Source: Thermoplasmatota archaeon
GTDB taxonomy: Archaea; Thermoplasmatota; Penumbrarchaeia; Penumbrarchaeales; Penumbrarchaeaceae
Assembly (NCBI GenBank): GCA_025457865.1
Contig: JALOTP010000023.1
Location: 1-32,258, forward strand
Length of the DNA: 32,258 nucleotides
Reading direction: 5' to 3'
Position 1 is the first letter of the stretch, and each line of letters starts with the position of its first letter. Below are positions 30,812 through 32,258 of this stretch, one piece after another. Both the position numbers and the translations under genes were made by a program. The notes under the pieces are model-generated. The model searched no databases. It saw nothing but the letters and a program-made list of their open reading frames with translations, and was not told the origin of the DNA.

Positions 30812-31258
30812 ATGGCAGGTGAAGAGGACAGCGGAAAGCTCCTGACCCATGACGAGGTCAGGAAGATACTAGAGAAGAGCCTCAAGAGGCCCCTCTCGAT
30901 ATACGACGGCCCTGAGGAAGCCGTTCCCAAGACCGTTGTCATCGATGATGGGACAGTGCCGGAAGGCGGAGAGCCTTCCGAAGCTCCGGTCCAGGACCCC
31001 ATGGACAAGGTAAGCTTCGAGAAAAGGGCCACCTTGGACCATGTGAGGAACTTCACGAGGATAGAATCCAAGAAGGCCCAGGCCTTGATCAAGGAGCTAT
31101 TGAAGATAGATAGGGTAACTGAACCCCACGCGCTCAAGATCGCTGAGCTCATGCCCAGGGATGAGACGGAGCTAAGGACCGTTTTTGCCAAGGAGAGGTA
31201 CACGATCGAGCCGGAAGAGCTGAAGAAGATGCTCGACGTGATAGATTCGCATAGGTGA
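30812..31258 (+). CDS. rpoF: RNA polymerase subunit Rpo4 (Rpb4/RpoF) with an internal insertion
   Basis: Rpo4 forms the RNA polymerase stalk with Rpo7. The conserved parts are LLTHDEVRKILEK at residues 10-22 and, after a gap, EKRATLDHVRNF (about 69-81), EPHALKIAELMPRDETELR and TVFAKERYTIEPEELKKML to the C-terminus. At 148 residues the protein is longer than most archaeal Rpo4 (about 105-120). The extra length is an acidic, proline-rich insert between about residues 28 and 65 (IDDGTVPEGGEPSEAPV region), which falls between the tip helix and the helical HRDC-like domain. The start is supported by AAGGAG upstream of the ATG. The synteny pus10-rpl21e-rpoF-DUF655 is conserved in archaea. Confidence 0.93.
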   Translation: MAGEEDSGKLLTHDEVRKILEKSLKRPLSIYDGPEEAVPKTVVIDDGTVPEGGEPSEAPVQDPMDKVSFEKRATLDHVRNFTRIESKKAQALIKELLKIDRVTEPHALKIAELMPRDETELRTVFAKERYTIEPEELKKMLDVIDSHR

Positions 31259-31292
31259 GCTGACACAGGCAGGGTCTTAGGGAGGGATGGTC

Positions 31293-31841
31293 ATGGAGGA
31301 TTTCGCTTACATACTCGACTACCTGCCACAGGGCCACCCGGAGAGGAAGACCTTCAAGAGGGATGCCATGGCGTTCGGGCTCGGTGAGATGGAGTTCAAA
31401 CTGCTTGAGCTCACCCCCAAACCCAATATCCAGATGACCCCTGGGGAGAGGGTCTATATAGGCAAGGATATGGACCAGAGGACCAAGGTCCTTCATGTGA
31501 AAAGGCGTGTCAACTTCTCCGAACTGACCTCGGCGGCCCAAACAGAACTGCCGTTCATAGTGGAAGGGATCATCCAGAGGGACGAAGAGCGCTTCATCAG
31601 GTTCTTCAATGACGCCCAGGCAATATCGACCAGGCTTCATATGTTAGAGCTCATCCCGGGTCTCGGGAAGAAGACCATGTGGCATATCATAGAGGAGCGG
31701 AAGAAGGGTCCTTTCAAGTCGTTCTCGGACCTGACAGCAAGGATAAGCTCCCTCCATCAACCGGAGAAGCTCATTATGAAGAGGATACTCCAGGAGATGG
31801 AGGATACCTCTGAGAAATACCATATATTCATCAGGTTCTGA
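31293..31841 (+). CDS. DUF655 protein (OB fold and helix-hairpin-helix)
   Basis: The start chosen is the ATG at 31293, six bases after GGGAGGG; an ATG at 31287 directly abuts the binding site. The 182-residue protein has the DUF655 layout: AYILDYLPQGHP at the N-terminus, a beta-rich OB-like segment with MTPGERVYIGKDMDQRTKV (about 43-63), then a helix-hairpin-helix LELIPGLGKKTMWHIIEERKK split around 117-138 and SFSDLTARISSL. The fold suggests nucleic-acid binding; function is not established. In most archaea it lies between rpoF and ksgA, as here except that ksgA does not follow. Confidence 0.92.
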   Translation: MEDFAYILDYLPQGHPERKTFKRDAMAFGLGEMEFKLLELTPKPNIQMTPGERVYIGKDMDQRTKVLHVKRRVNFSELTSAAQTELPFIVEGIIQRDEERFIRFFNDAQAISTRLHMLELIPGLGKKTMWHIIEERKKGPFKSFSDLTARISSLHQPEKLIMKRILQEMEDTSEKYHIFIRF

Positions 31842-31920
31842 TATCCCCTTGATCTCGTTCTCAGCACCTTTGGACCTATAGCATTGGCTTTTTCAATAGG
31901 GCATACCAATGGTAGGTAAA

Positions 31921-31989
31921 GGTAGGACCAAAGGAAAATTATATTTATTAAGACTGACATGAAGGTCAGACCTTGGTAGGACCAAAGGA
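31921..31989. repeat. 15-bp direct repeats flanking a TATA box
   Basis: GGTAGGACCAAAGGA occurs exactly at 31921-31935 and 31975-31989, 54 bp apart, one on each side of the TATA element. A related inverted half-site CCTTTGGACC lies at 31868-31877. The arrangement suggests operator sites for the downstream ribbon-helix-helix regulator. Confidence 0.7.
31936..31952 (+). promoter_or_regulatory. Strong TATA box for the ribbon-helix-helix gene
   Basis: AAATTATATTTATTAAG is the strongest TATA match on the plus strand near the right edge. Initiation is expected near 31971, inside the inverted-repeat region. Confidence 0.6.
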
Positions 31990-31997
31990 TACCAAGG
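31962..31997 (+). promoter_or_regulatory. Nested inverted repeats at the predicted transcription start (candidate operator)
   Basis: Two inverted repeats overlap here: AAGGT-CAG-ACCTT at 31962-31974, and CCTTGGT (31971-31977) with ACCAAGG (31991-31997). They straddle the predicted start near 31971 and overlap the second 15-bp direct repeat. Occupancy would block initiation or early elongation, consistent with autoregulation. Confidence 0.5.
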
Positions 31998-32090
31998 TGC
32001 CCTCGAATGAACTATGGGATGCATGCGGGGGTCAACGGGTATTGCTCCCGTAACAGGGCACATCGAAAAGGGGGTGGGCCCACGCCACGA

Positions 32091-32258
32091 ATGAGCAGCA
32101 AAATGACCATAAAGCTCGAACCGGACCTCCTCCGGAAGCTCCAGGCCATAGCGGAGCGCGAAGGGGGAACGGTCAGCAACAGCGTCCGCAGAGCAGTGAT
32201 AGACTACATAAGGGAGCAGAGCGAACCGGGGAGTGCGAACGAACTGAGGATGGACCTG
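32091..32258 (+). CDS. Ribbon-helix-helix (CopG/Arc-type) DNA-binding protein, N-terminal part
   Basis: The open frame runs off the right edge; 56 codons are visible. The first residues MSSKMTIKLE form the typical ribbon strand, followed by PDLLRKLQAIAEREG (helix A) and TVSNSVRRAVIDYIREQ (helix B), the standard fold of CopG/Arc-type repressors, which are dimeric and often autoregulatory. Such proteins regulate genes or act as antitoxins; a partner gene would lie beyond the window. An in-frame ATG at 32007, with AAGGTG at good spacing, would add 28 residues with atypical codons (CGA, CGT, AAA), so I prefer 32091 although the leader is then about 120 nt. Confidence 0.8.
   Translation, partial: MSSKMTIKLEPDLLRKLQAIAEREGGTVSNSVRRAVIDYIREQSEPGSANELRMDL

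Noticed and set aside
32031..32090. Hairpin (ACGGG/CCCGT) and GTGGGCCCAC palindrome in front of the ribbon-helix-helix gene as a riboswitch
   Set aside because: The stems are short, no known riboswitch consensus is visible, and the region may be coding if the ATG at 32007 is used.
1..32258. tRNA, rRNA, CRISPR array or insertion sequence
   Set aside because: No TTC-loop plus acceptor-stem combination, no regularly spaced repeats and no transposase or integrase motif was found when reading the intergenic spaces.

Overview
The window reads as a chromosomal segment of an uncultivated archaeon, most likely in the phylum Thermoplasmatota (former Thermoplasmata). The archaeal assignment rests on a pus10 - rpl21e - rpoF(Rpb4) - DUF655 block, archaeal SepF, ZPR1, isopentenyl phosphate kinase plus type 2 IPP isomerase, TATA-type promoters at about -27, and several apparently leaderless genes. 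Large secreted FG-GAP/cadherin-like proteins, a DUF835 domain, frequent TTG/GTG starts and GC-rich third codon positions fit non-acidophilic Thermoplasmatota. Phylum level is an inference. No rRNA, tRNA, CRISPR array, transposase or phage gene is visible, so this looks like ordinary chromosome with several lineage-specific genes.

Layout. 1-3.6 kb: the N-terminus of a secreted FG-GAP protein (minus, runs off the left edge), a small membrane protein with a sodium:solute symporter, and a DUF89 phosphatase. 3.7-8.9 kb (plus): a 1338-residue surface protein with a seven-bladed FG-GAP propeller, cadherin-like repeats and one transmembrane helix, then SepF and a ZPR1 zinc-finger protein. 8.9-10.8 kb (minus): queD-queC-queE, making preQ0 for archaeosine. 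10.8-17.2 kb (minus): a membrane-anchored transglutaminase-like protein, an unknown membrane protein and a 1207-residue HerA-type ATPase fused to DUF835. 17.4-20 kb (plus): an acidic coiled-coil protein ending in a zinc ribbon, and a protein made of five such ribbons. 20-27.8 kb (minus): an 11-TPR protein, a METTL5-like rRNA methyltransferase, a TtuA/NcsA tRNA thiolase, an RDD membrane protein with a zinc ribbon, a DnaA-type AAA+ ATPase, IPP isomerase, IPP kinase and a HemK-like methyltransferase. 27.9-32.3 kb (plus): a UbiA prenyltransferase, Pus10, L21e, Rpb4, DUF655 and the start of a ribbon-helix-helix regulator behind a repeat-rich promoter.

Themes. (i) RNA modification and translation: queDCE, METTL5, TtuA, HemK-like, Pus10, L21e, ZPR1, DUF655. 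(ii) Isoprenoid lipid synthesis: IPK, Idi2 and UbiA. (iii) Cell envelope and surface. (iv) NTPases likely to act on DNA or at the membrane: HerA-DUF835 and the DnaA-like protein, together with SepF.

The most notable item is the DnaA-like gene (23662-25044). It encodes a complete bacterial-type DnaA AAA+ module without the DNA-binding domain IV, behind a coiled coil and an N-terminal amphipathic segment that resembles the SepF membrane tether in the same window. Also notable are the HerA-DUF835 fusion, the absence of canonical start codons at the conserved beginnings of queC and queE, and the operator-like architecture in front of the ribbon-helix-helix gene.
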